From: Phaeodactylibacter xiamenensis
Lineage (GTDB): Bacteria; Bacteroidota; Bacteroidia; Chitinophagales; Saprospiraceae
NCBI RefSeq assembly: GCF_000759025.1
Contig: NZ_JPOS01000035.1
Location: forward strand, 1-64,000
DNA length: 64,000 bases
Direction of reading: 5' to 3'
The notes under the pieces: generated by a model
Database searches by the model: none
What the model saw: only the letters and a program-made list of their open reading frames with translations
What the model was told of the DNA's origin: nothing
Made by a program: the position numbers and the translations under genes
Shown: one piece after another, positions 36,901 to 43,765 of the stretch
Position numbering within the stretch: the stretch's first letter is position 1
Layout of the letters: the number at the start of each line of letters is the position of its first letter

Positions 36901-37504
36901 GTACGGCTATCAGTTCTCCATGAACTTTGATACCGATGTGCTGGTGCTGGCAGAGGTAGAGTATGGCCTGGCTCAGGAAAATAGCCTTGGTCTTTATGAT
37001 GCAGACTGGGGTCTGATTACCGCCAGCTGGTACGACGAGGAGCTGATGGCAAATGGTGGCACGGCCGGTGGCCCCGTACTGTTTACCCTGGTCTTCGACG
37101 TTGCAGGCAACGCAAACGCCGCACTAAGCGAGGTGCTTGAGGTCAACTCCAGTGTCACACTGGCAGAGGCCTATAGCCGGGACGGACGATTGCTGGACGT
37201 CAGCCTGAACTTTGCACAGGGCGAAAGCTCAAGCTCAACGGCTCCGTTCCGTCTGTACCAAAACCGTCCTAACCCATTCCGGCAGGGAACCGTCATTGGT
37301 TTCGATCTGCCCGAAGCAGGTGAAGCTGCCTTACATATATTCGATCTTAATGGCCGCTTGCTGAAGACCTATGATGGGGATTATGCAGCAGGCTACAATG
37401 AGATTCGGTTGGAGCGGGATGAACTCCCTGCTGCCGGAGTGCTCTATTACCGTTTGCAGGTGAATGGACAGGTGGCAACCAGAAAGATGATTATTCAGGA
37501 TTAA
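24980..37504 (+). CDS. giant SdrD-B / DUF11-repeat T9SS surface protein
   Basis: Secreted adhesin-like protein of about 4174 aa. Start chosen at ATG 24980, which places the hydrophobic leader ending ALAQ near residue 40; an in-frame start at 24935 adds 15 residues. Order: N-terminal Cys-rich region; SdrD-B-like domain (about 25405); two similar ~220-aa beta-sandwich domains (25720-26950); a second SdrD-B domain (about 26965); 13 DUF11 repeats of ~143 aa (about 27430-33010), each opening FDLxLxK and closing with an acidic DSTPxNG...EDD linker; HYR/cadherin-like modules (33300-36240); carboxypeptidase-regulatory-like fold (36260-36420); dockerin-like EF-hands (36430-36760); cohesin-like domain (36800-37215); T9SS type A sorting domain (37240-37504). 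Probably a Ca2+-stabilised cell-surface filament. The next gene is its partial paralogue. Confidence 0.9.
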   Translation: MRHSYTHFNVVNHLAHVINLKVLPVLLLGSFFSFSALAQNQCALSIDDVEVNCTFQNGGNTFDVTVLFSWEGIGGNELDITVAGQTQTYAIGATNGNGELSGFTLSAPGSGYPVMLSDGSGCQVLDEVSAIACTPPCTGEPDEIGGLVWEDLDYNGTFGAEPGLPNVKVEAYDCNGELAGTAFSNADGVWAIPNLNAEEDYRIEFTAQNLQGVGFSMVGEDNVSDVRFAQPGDCTILAGFTPQVVEEDCENPDNYGNICIENFNILDWADYADGANPFPLPPYSKTIGGDEISCAIASADGTPYTHRVIHEMLGGEEVFYSLEMDADSHDGNDPRDVGVVFSFDRPVQRLVFQVLDIDITGNAIDRVAIQGSLSGVPVGMNMDDTFVGVHVNQLGDGIFEGTTTVSDASTSGNVTVHFTDPVDQVAINFSAMGAAVDDPGLQMIGLGKIQWCEDPVPIAPQCARIMDWHQFGDNNVNPMPHTIGGSILDVVNEDPAGVATPAGFMVDSDLSPLGGTRGFWALGMDAEVAGQYVQSSFTFGIPVDDLSFSVLGIDQLEGAYQDKVSVHGFLHGTEVPLSLNDITPYSGLYSNQVALLNANEYESQGMMLGASDPSGNLWVYFAEKVDSVVVRLETGAQSPQNPAPQMVGVSDFMFCICRPAPIQLGDYVWADKNANGVQDACEVPVKAMPISLYDGSGTLLATTTSGADGHYHFTKHGTQGENWLLETQVLPQTQYYIVFGNDANNPENQFVVASGKTYAATGKLGGSSLHDSNPDPEVLSDNMPGGIPDGLPYIAYSTGEAGVMNASLDAGFQEVLFDLSLKKELDTVLTPPPFTPGQLVKYNITVYNEGMLSTTFLRVVDYAPAGLNMEDGGQYHVSGNLFQLPNLAPGDSVTMSVTYRIDNAFTGETIVNAAEIAQVNNAMNYTDADSTPDFINGNDDNEDDYSTVEISVNPVLIFDLSLDKRVVGNGPFEPGQDVTFEITVKNEGILLAENVVVQDYTPNGLILNDTDWETDNGVAVLKEEIVEIEPGQSATVQVTFTIDPFFTGSSIVNSAEVLSFYNFPWTDDQDSSPDNNNPEEDDQDEVLLVIQPSFDLALHKNVVSYGPYEPGDLVTFEFEVTNQGSIMATSVQINEQVPNGLTLEDSDWEMVTPSRANLVAPIPLVMPGATETVEVTFRINNNFSGVSIINYGEIASYDDMNVHPDGDSTPANGSTQEDDDDTAVVPVEQPMPVFDLSLIKQINEEVNPGPFLPGQTVAFDITVTNEGNLAATGVQIVDYVPNFLTLTSNTWMSMMSSATLAQPIPTIAPGESVTRTITFMIDAGAPEGAIVNNAEIAAASNAMGMWDTDSTPFNGIGNGEDDTDSAALEVGGEAENFDLELNKSVNSSLTPGPYEPGDQVTYTITVENTGSLEATGVQIKDTYPSSLVPNDANWTFNNGIATLNTPISSIPVDGSVSVNITFTIDDHFTGTSINNVAEIQTASNSSQLPDDDSTPNNGVSAEDDQDNALITVVQNYDLALTKTVVTAGPFEAGQYVTYNLNVINQGNITGTDIQLYDYYPFNHMTLADNDWEPVQGNILRLKTPIASLVPGASVSVPITFQIDADVDCGEVLTNCAEIAGDSTPQPDVDSHPADGSHDQDDDDAVDITVSCLQNFDLALEKTVLGSSNLSPGSPVTFRIEITNEGDLTAQNIEVVDYVPQGLVVIDPDWTNNGGVASLNNNISSLAPGASVTVDIDMAIIASFTGATIINYAEIAGATNNAGAQDSDSTPGNGANAPNEDDYDGAVISLQQQTFDLALSKSLNSSVTPGPFEPGDAVTFNISVANQGSITAQNIQLREYIPSGLTLIDPDWTAVGSVAELNVPIASLAPGATTTLSVDFEINASFAGTSLTNFAEVGSAFNTLGIDDQDSTPGNGSMGSNEDDYDGATISVLQQNFDLALSKSVNTSLTPGPFMPGSPVTFTITVINQGSMTAQTIQLRDYMPLGLVLADNDWTQNGSTAIFNNAITNLAPGQSASVDISFTVSTAFTGSIINNNAEIGAFTNDLGIGDADSTPANGAAGSGEDDYDNAIINVISSVQEFDLALTKNLNTSLTPGPFLPGSTVTFSITVLNEGDINAQNVQIRDYIPLGLVLADNDWSQIGSYAQLDVPIASLPAGASATRNITFTVSGSFTGTGITNFAEIGSASNTGGFTDVDSTPGNGSSGNNEDDFDGAFINVSQEDDPVFDLSLEKAIDVNATPGPYQPGNLVRFVITVTNEGDITAQNIVIKDYIAAGLIPADMDWSQQGGTVVLNSPISSLAPGNSASVTVDFVVNQNFQGASIVNYAEIHSATNAQGIQDIDSTPNNGFAGSGEDDIDSASLTVTQQNFDLALIKTLASVGPFEPGDNVTFNINISNQGSIAAQFVEIQDFIPDGLTLIDPDWSEDNGIATLNTPIFTLSAGQTTMVTIDFVIDPEFDGTSIQNFAEILSAVNPIGLGDGDSTPNNGAAGANEDDYDGASLVVDQTPEAAFDLALTKVVGTVGPFSLGDPVTYSITITNQGDFPAYNVEITDYIPSGLNLTDADWAQNGNQATYTIPGPIAALGGTETVTIDFEIDDNYIGAAITNYAEISAADDDNDSTNTPPTDADSFYDNNPSNDAGGAPNSAADDAINGNGTGAPGSGIAATDEDDHDPATITLNNCNDLSAGIGTMQQLCLSCTPDEINYDLFGALAGTPSPGGFWQDVDGAGVSLLDPTNVDFAGVPEGSYDFVYTVGGMGMCPATSATVTIELTDITSYGCNDQVNVTFGTSCEILVTPDMVLEGTPDCMGSLQVNLINESGVSIGNTITGNEVGQLLIAEVIDPYCGLLCWGNIWVTDVTAPTIVCPTQEVDLVCNDFDFVMDAESSLADLGQPIVLDNCVDYNTITFTDEMVMGLPSCEGQRINRTFTVTDPAGNSTTCVQEINFRNLSFSDIMQPDPAPVVSCDQPFNADPITGNPTADVTGSPMIDGYYNDYFFDGALCDLGATFEDGPPIQVCDGTIKFVREWTIIDWCPDGGDNVTTFTQLIKIGDEEGPEVTAPNVDTDGDGELDPLVYSTGTFDCTAAIVVPEPDVTDNCSSFEIDTDILVEEVVPNYNQYGQLIGYDTVQTVFASIGPDDNRFITGIPIGCHVFRYKVTDDCNNFTIIDAPFCIEDNIAPSAVCDDDLNISLGGNGAARVFATDIDEGSSDNCEIATLEVRRLYELDPNDCSDVTDYYSDWGNFVDFSCCDAGSMVTIELRVTDIYGNQNICWLEVMIEDKINPFCVAPASTTISCADIPAGFEPESPQALEALFGVATAMDDCGVATVNEFTPESTLDACGFGTITRTFTAFDNAGNQSTNTCQQVITVTEEYNYTIKFPKDEISNCGVPSPDTILVNGQGCDMLSVSVFDEYFYPNAGGNDASCYKIFRRYRVQNMCEWDGISGPFVVGRNEDCDATPGDEDVWVVRTPGITYIDRDNNPGNSNPAFGVKGTSCDGQTNPAGYWRTVSSVGYWQYTQIIEVKDEEAPEISFAGPQEFCSINQVTCNATVQFPFTIVENCDPDNLDITVQLDAGANGTIDFNVTSQLTGSYPNYVIGGEYPIGSHEFRVTVSDGCGGNTDFAILPFEVIDCAPPTLTCLNGITFSLQELPPNTDIDGDGEIDAYGAGIWANDFHISESDCSDDTIAFSVNLVGETPNFNQTSIYFTCDDVGNVPIEVYFYDSAFNPNAVQPDGSVGGPNWDFCETYVLITDPEGFCNTTQPDPMMAGLISRENDDAVEAVEVSLSGQMSISMMTNSTGTYEFVDLPMGYDYTVTPSRNDEHRNGVSTFDLIIIQQHLLGISSLGSPYKMIAADVNRTNSITTLDMIQIQKLILGEIQEFAGNTSWRFVDREFVFPVPTNPWFSLFPESISINNLDDDVMSNDFVAIKVGDVNNSATTTLFTGIDERSFRGAFQLETGEQQLKPGAQIRVPVRAPQDEPVYGYQFSMNFDTDVLVLAEVEYGLAQENSLGLYDADWGLITASWYDEELMANGGTAGGPVLFTLVFDVAGNANAALSEVLEVNSSVTLAEAYSRDGRLLDVSLNFAQGESSSSTAPFRLYQNRPNPFRQGTVIGFDLPEAGEAALHIFDLNGRLLKTYDGDYAAGYNEIRLERDELPAAGVLYYRLQVNGQVATRKMIIQD
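27430..33010 (+). repeat. 13 tandem DUF11 repeats within coding sequence
   Basis: Thirteen consecutive units of about 430 bp (143 aa) open with FDLSLKK, FDLSLDK, FDLALHK, FDLSLIK, FDLELNK, YDLALTK, FDLALEK, FDLALSK (twice), FDLALTK, FDLSLEK, FDLALIK and FDLALTK. Each has a G(P/x)FxPG strand, TVxNxG and an acidic end. Units 8-10 are most alike, suggesting recent expansion by unequal recombination. Confidence 0.88.
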
Positions 37505-37517
37505 TCAAAGCTAATGG

Positions 37518-37559
37518 CCTGCCAGTACGCTCTGACAGCCTACTGGCAGGTCTCTTTTT
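37518..37559 (+). terminator. intrinsic terminator after giant gene
   Basis: CCTGCCAGTA (37518-37527) pairs perfectly with TACTGGCAGG (37541-37550), followed by TCTCTTTTT. It begins 13 bp after the stop codon of the giant gene, so the paralogue downstream is probably transcribed separately. Confidence 0.85.
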
Positions 37560-38035
37560 ATACAAACCCGGGCTTAGTATTTCAGATAAAGGAACGATCT
37601 GTTGAATAATTAAGATGATTTTAGCATTTTTGTCATATCAGGAATAAGTCGATTTATTCCTGTTTCCTCATAGAAAGCGTGCAAGAATTAAGTGATTGAT
37701 CCCTTTGTCACATCTGCCTAACCAGTAAAAGACGACCTCAAACACAGTACAGGTGTTCAAACAGTACCTTCCTCCCCCCATAGTAGTATTGTTTGTACCC
37801 AGACAGTAAGCACACACTTGGACAAATTCAGACACTAAAGAATGGTGACCGTACAGGCAGCCTCTTAGCCGTTGAAGCGGTCTTAGAAGTGAGGTACGAG
37901 GTTAATCCTCATCTTTCTAACATCAAAATAGAAAGGAATTTGTCATATATGTTATAATTTGTTAAACCAGTATTGCAGGGGATTGTAAGACATATATCTT
38001 TACAATCGAACTGATGATTCGCATCTCGTGAAATT
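37560..38035. other. intergenic region upstream of second giant gene
   Basis: About 475 bp with no gene. Short hairpins are present (GAGGttaatCCTC near 37900; TTTCT...AGAAA near 37915-37935). The last 80 bp before the ATG are AT-rich and probably contain the promoter, but no full Bacteroidota -33/-7 pair could be assigned. Confidence 0.4.
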
Positions 38036-41000
38036 ATGAAGACGTCCGGCACCGCGGTTTTTAGCGTGTTTTGTTATGCATTGGGGCTCGTTTTGCTCCT
38101 CTGCACAACAGCGTGGTCCGTGCCTGCCCACGGAGGGCCGGCGGAAGTATCCCGGGCCGAATCCATCCTGTCTGATTGCGAATCAGATACTACTGCCCCG
38201 GTCATCGTTTATCCGGCTGCCGGTTTGCACGCGACCATTGAGGGCTGTAACGCCGGGCAACCTGCGGTTTTCTTCTTTTCTATTACGGTAGCCGATGATT
38301 GCGACCCCAATCCTGTACTTGATGTGGAGTTTTCAAATGATGATACCGCCAGCTTATCCCTTAGCAATCCTTACGGCAATCACTTTTTGCTTACGGCTCT
38401 GCCGGGCAGCTACGAAATTACCATTACAGCGTCTGATACTGCCGGGAATGGCCGGCAAGAAATTTTTGCCGTTGAGGTGGGGCAGGAGCCAGTGCCAGGT
38501 ACAAGCTACGGCTGCAATGACACCATCATCGTTACACTTGATGAAGCATGTCAGCGCTTAATCACGCCGGATATGCTTCTGGAAGGGGATATTGGCTGTC
38601 TCCCGGCGGAATACTTCGATATACAAGTCATAGATGAGGTGCCGGGCAATGGGCCGGTAGTGGATGGGACAGGTACTTATCCGGTAGAGCTCAACCCTCA
38701 GCAAGTAGACGCTGTTGCAGGGTTTACGCTATCGGCTGACCCTGGGTTCTGGCTGTTATCCAATCGGGATAGTGCAGCCACCCGCTTTTCGGCAGATACG
38801 CTTTTTCAGTCCGTAAACGCATCTGGCGGTTGGTCGGCAGCAGTCCTTCCGATTGATTTTGGAGGAGTACTTCATTTTGACTGGGCAACATCCATTGAAT
38901 TGGCAGACTCTGCTACCTTTAGTATTCAGGTACTGAATCCCGATGGCACGGTCGCCATTGAAAACCTTTACAACAATTCTGATGCGGGCAGCTTTGAAAG
39001 CCCGGTCACTCAGGGGCAGGTTCTTGTTCTGAATCTGGTTTCCCCAGGCGTGGCAGAGCCTATCCCTGCCTTCAGCGCCTTTGTTACTAATTGGAATGTA
39101 ACGCTGGATGATCTTGACCTGAGTGCGGCTTTTCCCTGTTGGGGAATGGTCGTCGCCCGGGATCAGACGCCTCCTTCCATCACCTGTCCGCCCGATACCG
39201 ACGCGGCAACGATTATGCAGACCGCTCAGCAACTGACTGGCGCCATTACGGCTCAAAGCCCAACCATTAATGTGAATGTCCACTCCTGCCTTTCCGGAGA
39301 TTTGCCAGTCAGCGGGGACCGTTTCTACGATGTGATTGTCTTTGAAGTAGACCAACCGGGCATCTTTACGTTTTTTCTTAACACTACATTCTCCGATGGT
39401 GGCGGGCACATGGCCCTCTTTCAGGGAGGCTTCAGCCCACTGAGCCCGTGCAGTAGCATTTTGGCGCAACATGATTTCCCGGCCTCTCCAAACCCTTTCA
39501 ACGGAAGCAACGACCCCTACGTAAGACTGTCGCTTCCGCTGGAGGCCAATCAGCTTTATTATCTTTTTACCACTACGGATACACCCGGCGCTACCGGAAA
39601 CTATACGTACACGATTTTTCCTGATGGCAATGGCTTGCTTAGTGGTGCTACTGAGTTGGTGTTGCCGTTTACGCAAACCCTGTTCTGCGAAGACCTGTTT
39701 TTCATCCAGGAAACTGACAGCCTGCACTGGACAGGCACCCCTGAAATATCGGACAACTGCGGGCCTGTTAACTTTTCTTTTGAGGATGACCTGGAGCAAT
39801 CAGGCGACTGTGGCGCGTTGAGTATCCTGCGGACCTTTACCGCTGTGGACGGTTCCGGAAATGCCAGTTTATGCACCCAGCAAATTGACTTGCGCCGGCC
39901 CGGAGTGGGGGATATATCACTACCGCCTCAGACGTTCCCCATTGATTGTAACTTAAATTATCCGGTAAACGGTATGGGCAATCCCTCCCCCAGCCTTACC
40001 GGCTATCCTTTTTTGCTGACAGTGCAGGGCGCCCGGGACCTGGACCAGGTGTATTGCAACCTGGGGGCAACTTACAGCGATGGCCCGGCTATTCCGGTCT
40101 GCGAAGCATCCTTCCAGTTTTTACGGACCTGGGAAATAATAGACTGGTGCGACCCGGCCAGCTCCTTTACCTTCGGGCAAATTATTAAAATAGGAGACTT
40201 TACCGCGCCTTTGTTGGACTGTCCGGCACAGGACACTGATGGCGATGGCGTGGATGACGCACTGATATTCCCAACCCAGCCTTTTGAATGCACTGGAGCT
40301 TTTGCAGTACCCTTACCGGAAGTAACCGATAACTGCTCGGGTTGGGAAGTGTTTACCCAGGTCGTAACCTTCCGCGATAGCATAGTGCATAGTGCCTCAG
40401 GCTTGCCTGTAGACACAATAGAGATCGAAGAGGTGCTGGCCACTATTCCCAATGATGCGCCCAACCGTTTTGTCTCCGGAATCCCTACAGGTTGTCATGC
40501 TTTCCGCTACCTGGTGACCGATGCCTGCGATAATCAAATCGAACAGTACTGTACCTTCTGTGTGGAAGACCGCACAGAGCCGGTTGCGGATTGCAATGAG
40601 CAGCTCAATGTATCCCTGACTCATGACGGTTTCGTACGCCTTCTTGCGCCAAGTGTAGATGAGGGCAGCTGGGACAACTGCGCCGTTGAGCAAATGGAGG
40701 TTCGCAGGCTGATCACCAAAGGCCCAGGCTGTGCAACGGTGGATTCTACCTACTCTGACTGGGCACCCTATGTAGATTTTACCTGCTGCGATATTGATTC
40801 GCTTGTGCTCATAGAACTGTTGGTGGTTGATACGGCAGGCAATGAAAATACCTGCTGGGCAGAGGTCCTGATAGAAGACAAAATCCGCCCCAATTGCAGT
40901 CCCCCCGGCGATCGGGTCATATCCTGCGATAGCCTGCCCAACGGGTTCGAACCGGATAGCCTGGGCGGGCTTCAGTCCCTGTTTGGCCAGCCTTCTGTAA

Positions 41001-43519
41001 CTGATAACTGCTCGGCGACCTGGGAAGAGCTGGAATCCGAACCTTTGATTGACGAGTGTGGGGTAGGTACTATTGTCCGGCGCTTTCAGGCAGTAGACGC
41101 TGCCGGGAATGTGTCAAACACAGCCTGCGAACAGCTCATCACCATAGAGCCTGATCACAACTATGAAATAAAGTTCCCCCGGGATGGCATGTCCAACTGC
41201 GGAATACCCAATCCAGATACAATTGAGGTCTTTGAGATGGCCTGTGACTTGCTGGCCGTAAGTGTCACGGATACGATTTTTGCGGCTTCTGGAGACGAGT
41301 GCTACAAGCTTTTCCGGACTTACAAGGTGATCAACTGGTGCGAGTACGATGGAGAAAGCCCACCTGTACTGATCCGTCGTGATGAAGATTGCGATGAAAT
41401 ACCCGGAGATGAAGACGTTTGGGTGCTCCGCCGTTCGGACCATGCTTTTGTAGACCGGGACAATAACCACAGTAATAACATACCGGCTGCCGGTACGAAG
41501 GGCACTGTGTGCAACGGTCAATCCAACCCTGAAGGTTTTTGGCGGACAGTCGCATCGAACGGGTACTGGCAATACCAGCAGCATGTAAAGGTCTTTGACG
41601 ATGAAGCGCCGGAAATCCTGTTCATCCCGCCATTAGATGTCTGTAGTATTAATAACGAAACCTGCCGTGCTTCTGCGGAGTACCTTTTTAGTGTATTGGA
41701 TAACTGCACCCCATCGGACCTGACCATTGAAATATATTATGATGAATACTCCGATGGCACGGTTGATTCCGTTTTTACCGATATTTTTGGAACATATCCC
41801 AAGTGGAAGCTTAACGGGGACTGGCCCATAGGAGAGCATGAATTTGAAATCCGGGTGGAAGACGGATGTGGCAACGAGGCTGCTGCTACTATGCCATTCC
41901 GAATAGTAGACTGCCTGGCGCCAGTACCCACCTGTATTAATGGTTTGTCTACACCATTGATGCCCGTACCTCCGCAAACGGATGTGGATGGAGATGGAGA
42001 TTTTGACCGCGGTGCCGCAACTATATTCGCTGCAGACCTGATTGTTTCTCCCTATACAGACTGTAGCGGTCCGGTCACCTACAGTGTCAACAGGGTGGGG
42101 GAGCAGCCCGGCCGCGACAAAACGTCCATCATCCTGACTTGCGAAGACCTGGGTGTGGCACTGCTTGAAGTGTATGCCTGGGACAGTGCAGACAACCCCT
42201 TCCAGGTACAGCCTGATGGGAGTACCGGTGGCCCCAATTACGATTATTGTGAAACGTACGTGCTGGTCACCAACAACCTGGCCGATTGCAATGCGCCGCT
42301 GCCCACCATTGCCGGTGCCATAGAGCGGGAGGATGAATCTCCGGTGTCGGGTGTATCTGCTGACCTTAGTGGCTTCATCAGCCAGTCTGTTCTTACTGAT
42401 AGTATGGGGGGCTACGCACTCGAAGGGTTGGAACCGGAATTTGATTATACCGTTACCCCTTTCCTCGATGGAGACGACCAGAATGGGCTGACTACCTACG
42501 ATGTCGTTTTAATTAGCCGGCATATTCTGGGGATCGATCATTTGGATTCTCCCTATCAGCTGATTGCTGCCGATGTCAATAACTCAGGCTCTGTTAGTAC
42601 ACTCGATATCATCCTGCTGCGTCAGGTTATCCTGAGCATCCTTGTGGAAATACCCAATGGGCCCAGCTGGCGGTTTGTTCCGAAAAGCCATCAGTTTGAA
42701 GATCCGGCAGATCCCTGGACAGAACCAATACCATATTCAGTAACTTACAATGACTTAGCTGCTTCCCGGCTTGAGGAAGACTATGTCGCTATCAAAATAG
42801 GTGATATTGACCTGAGTGCTGTTGCCAGTGCAGCTGGCCCGGTAACTGAAACAAGAAGCAGGCATGATGGTCCGGCAGCCATACTTCACTTTGAAGATGT
42901 CATCCTTCCTGCCGGTACTGCGGTGGAGGTGCCCCTGAATAGCGACTGGTCTGGCTTAGCTGGTTGTCAGGCACTTTTAACTTTTGATCAGGAGGTCGTG
43001 ACCTTGGAAAACGTGGCGCCTGGTACGCTGGGTGAACCGTTTTTCCATCAGGCATCCGGCCGCTTAGCCATGAGCTGGAATGGCGACACTCCACCCGAAA
43101 ACGACACACCATTACTCTATTTGACCCTTCGGGCTAAGCGTACGGTACGGTTGTCGGAAGTGGTATTCCTGGACGCTCAAAGCGTGCATCCGGAGTGCTA
43201 TACCCAATCGCTGGTCAAAGGCCCCGTTTTCCTGGCGTATAAAGAGACTGAATCAGAAGGCTATGAACTGGAGATTTTCCCAAATCCTTTCGGACAGCAA
43301 GCCACGGTCCGCTACTATGCTTCCACAACCGAGCCTGCCCATTTGTCAATTCTCGATCAGCAAGGGCGGCTGATATGGGAAGGATGGCAGGCGCCCTCTT
43401 CTACCGGTTGGCAGGAGTGGGTGCTCAATGAGCAGCTATTGCCCTCCAACGGGCTGTATTTCCTCCGGCTGAGTAATAGTGGGCAAGTGTTGTCCCGTCG
43501 TATTTTGAAATCAGATTAG
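38036..43519 (+). CDS. large HYR/dockerin/cohesin T9SS surface protein
   Basis: Secreted protein of 1827 aa with signal peptide (about 1-30, ending WSVPAHG). From SYGCNDTIIVTLDEACQ (38508) to the end it is a paralogue of the C-terminal part of the preceding giant, with shared landmarks such as GDEDVWV, NPEGFWRTV, EAPEI, QPDGSTGGPN and CETYVLV. It lacks DUF11 repeats but has a private insert of about 250 residues (39170-39900) resembling a pre-peptidase-like beta domain (FTFFLNTTFSDGGGHMALFQ). The end carries dockerin-like EF-hands (ADVNNSGSVSTLDIILLRQ; 42480-42830), a shorter cohesin-like domain (42870-43250) and a T9SS type A domain (FPNPFGQQATVRY to the end). Cys-rich throughout. Role: probable surface or matrix protein. 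Confidence 0.88.
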   Translation: MKTSGTAVFSVFCYALGLVLLLCTTAWSVPAHGGPAEVSRAESILSDCESDTTAPVIVYPAAGLHATIEGCNAGQPAVFFFSITVADDCDPNPVLDVEFSNDDTASLSLSNPYGNHFLLTALPGSYEITITASDTAGNGRQEIFAVEVGQEPVPGTSYGCNDTIIVTLDEACQRLITPDMLLEGDIGCLPAEYFDIQVIDEVPGNGPVVDGTGTYPVELNPQQVDAVAGFTLSADPGFWLLSNRDSAATRFSADTLFQSVNASGGWSAAVLPIDFGGVLHFDWATSIELADSATFSIQVLNPDGTVAIENLYNNSDAGSFESPVTQGQVLVLNLVSPGVAEPIPAFSAFVTNWNVTLDDLDLSAAFPCWGMVVARDQTPPSITCPPDTDAATIMQTAQQLTGAITAQSPTINVNVHSCLSGDLPVSGDRFYDVIVFEVDQPGIFTFFLNTTFSDGGGHMALFQGGFSPLSPCSSILAQHDFPASPNPFNGSNDPYVRLSLPLEANQLYYLFTTTDTPGATGNYTYTIFPDGNGLLSGATELVLPFTQTLFCEDLFFIQETDSLHWTGTPEISDNCGPVNFSFEDDLEQSGDCGALSILRTFTAVDGSGNASLCTQQIDLRRPGVGDISLPPQTFPIDCNLNYPVNGMGNPSPSLTGYPFLLTVQGARDLDQVYCNLGATYSDGPAIPVCEASFQFLRTWEIIDWCDPASSFTFGQIIKIGDFTAPLLDCPAQDTDGDGVDDALIFPTQPFECTGAFAVPLPEVTDNCSGWEVFTQVVTFRDSIVHSASGLPVDTIEIEEVLATIPNDAPNRFVSGIPTGCHAFRYLVTDACDNQIEQYCTFCVEDRTEPVADCNEQLNVSLTHDGFVRLLAPSVDEGSWDNCAVEQMEVRRLITKGPGCATVDSTYSDWAPYVDFTCCDIDSLVLIELLVVDTAGNENTCWAEVLIEDKIRPNCSPPGDRVISCDSLPNGFEPDSLGGLQSLFGQPSVTDNCSATWEELESEPLIDECGVGTIVRRFQAVDAAGNVSNTACEQLITIEPDHNYEIKFPRDGMSNCGIPNPDTIEVFEMACDLLAVSVTDTIFAASGDECYKLFRTYKVINWCEYDGESPPVLIRRDEDCDEIPGDEDVWVLRRSDHAFVDRDNNHSNNIPAAGTKGTVCNGQSNPEGFWRTVASNGYWQYQQHVKVFDDEAPEILFIPPLDVCSINNETCRASAEYLFSVLDNCTPSDLTIEIYYDEYSDGTVDSVFTDIFGTYPKWKLNGDWPIGEHEFEIRVEDGCGNEAAATMPFRIVDCLAPVPTCINGLSTPLMPVPPQTDVDGDGDFDRGAATIFAADLIVSPYTDCSGPVTYSVNRVGEQPGRDKTSIILTCEDLGVALLEVYAWDSADNPFQVQPDGSTGGPNYDYCETYVLVTNNLADCNAPLPTIAGAIEREDESPVSGVSADLSGFISQSVLTDSMGGYALEGLEPEFDYTVTPFLDGDDQNGLTTYDVVLISRHILGIDHLDSPYQLIAADVNNSGSVSTLDIILLRQVILSILVEIPNGPSWRFVPKSHQFEDPADPWTEPIPYSVTYNDLAASRLEEDYVAIKIGDIDLSAVASAAGPVTETRSRHDGPAAILHFEDVILPAGTAVEVPLNSDWSGLAGCQALLTFDQEVVTLENVAPGTLGEPFFHQASGRLAMSWNGDTPPENDTPLLYLTLRAKRTVRLSEVVFLDAQSVHPECYTQSLVKGPVFLAYKETESEGYELEIFPNPFGQQATVRYYASTTEPAHLSILDQQGRLIWEGWQAPSSTGWQEWVLNEQLLPSNGLYFLRLSNSGQVLSRRILKSD

Positions 43520-43544
43520 AGCTTTGCTATCACAAGGGATAGTC

Positions 43545-43584
43545 AAACCGCCCTGCGTGCCAGGAAGGCACGCAGGGCGGTTTT
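43545..43584 (+). terminator. strong intrinsic terminator
   Basis: AACCGCCCTGCGTGCC pairs with GGCACGCAGGGCGGTT (16 bp, loop of about five) and is followed by TTTT. It closes the second giant gene and separates it from the sigma/exporter locus. Confidence 0.88.
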
Positions 43585-43696
43585 GTATGTAGAGCTACAG
43601 TAGCTGCTATAGCCCTATCGTGCGCCCTGTTTTACACTATTTGTAATTTGTCTAAAAAAAAGTTTCCAGATTTCAACCAACTGTGGGCAGGAGTGT

Positions 43697-43704
43697 TATA
43701 TTTG
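43697..43704 (+). promoter_or_regulatory. possible Bacteroidota -7 promoter element
   Basis: TATATTTG matches the Bacteroidota -7 consensus TAnnTTTG exactly, 61 bases before the sigma-factor ATG. A clear -33 TTTG is not seen at the expected distance. Confidence 0.35.
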
Positions 43705-43765
43705 CATCTGTAATAGTTTTACTATTGTGTAATGGAGTTAAACTTGTTTAAAAAATCGTAGCCCT

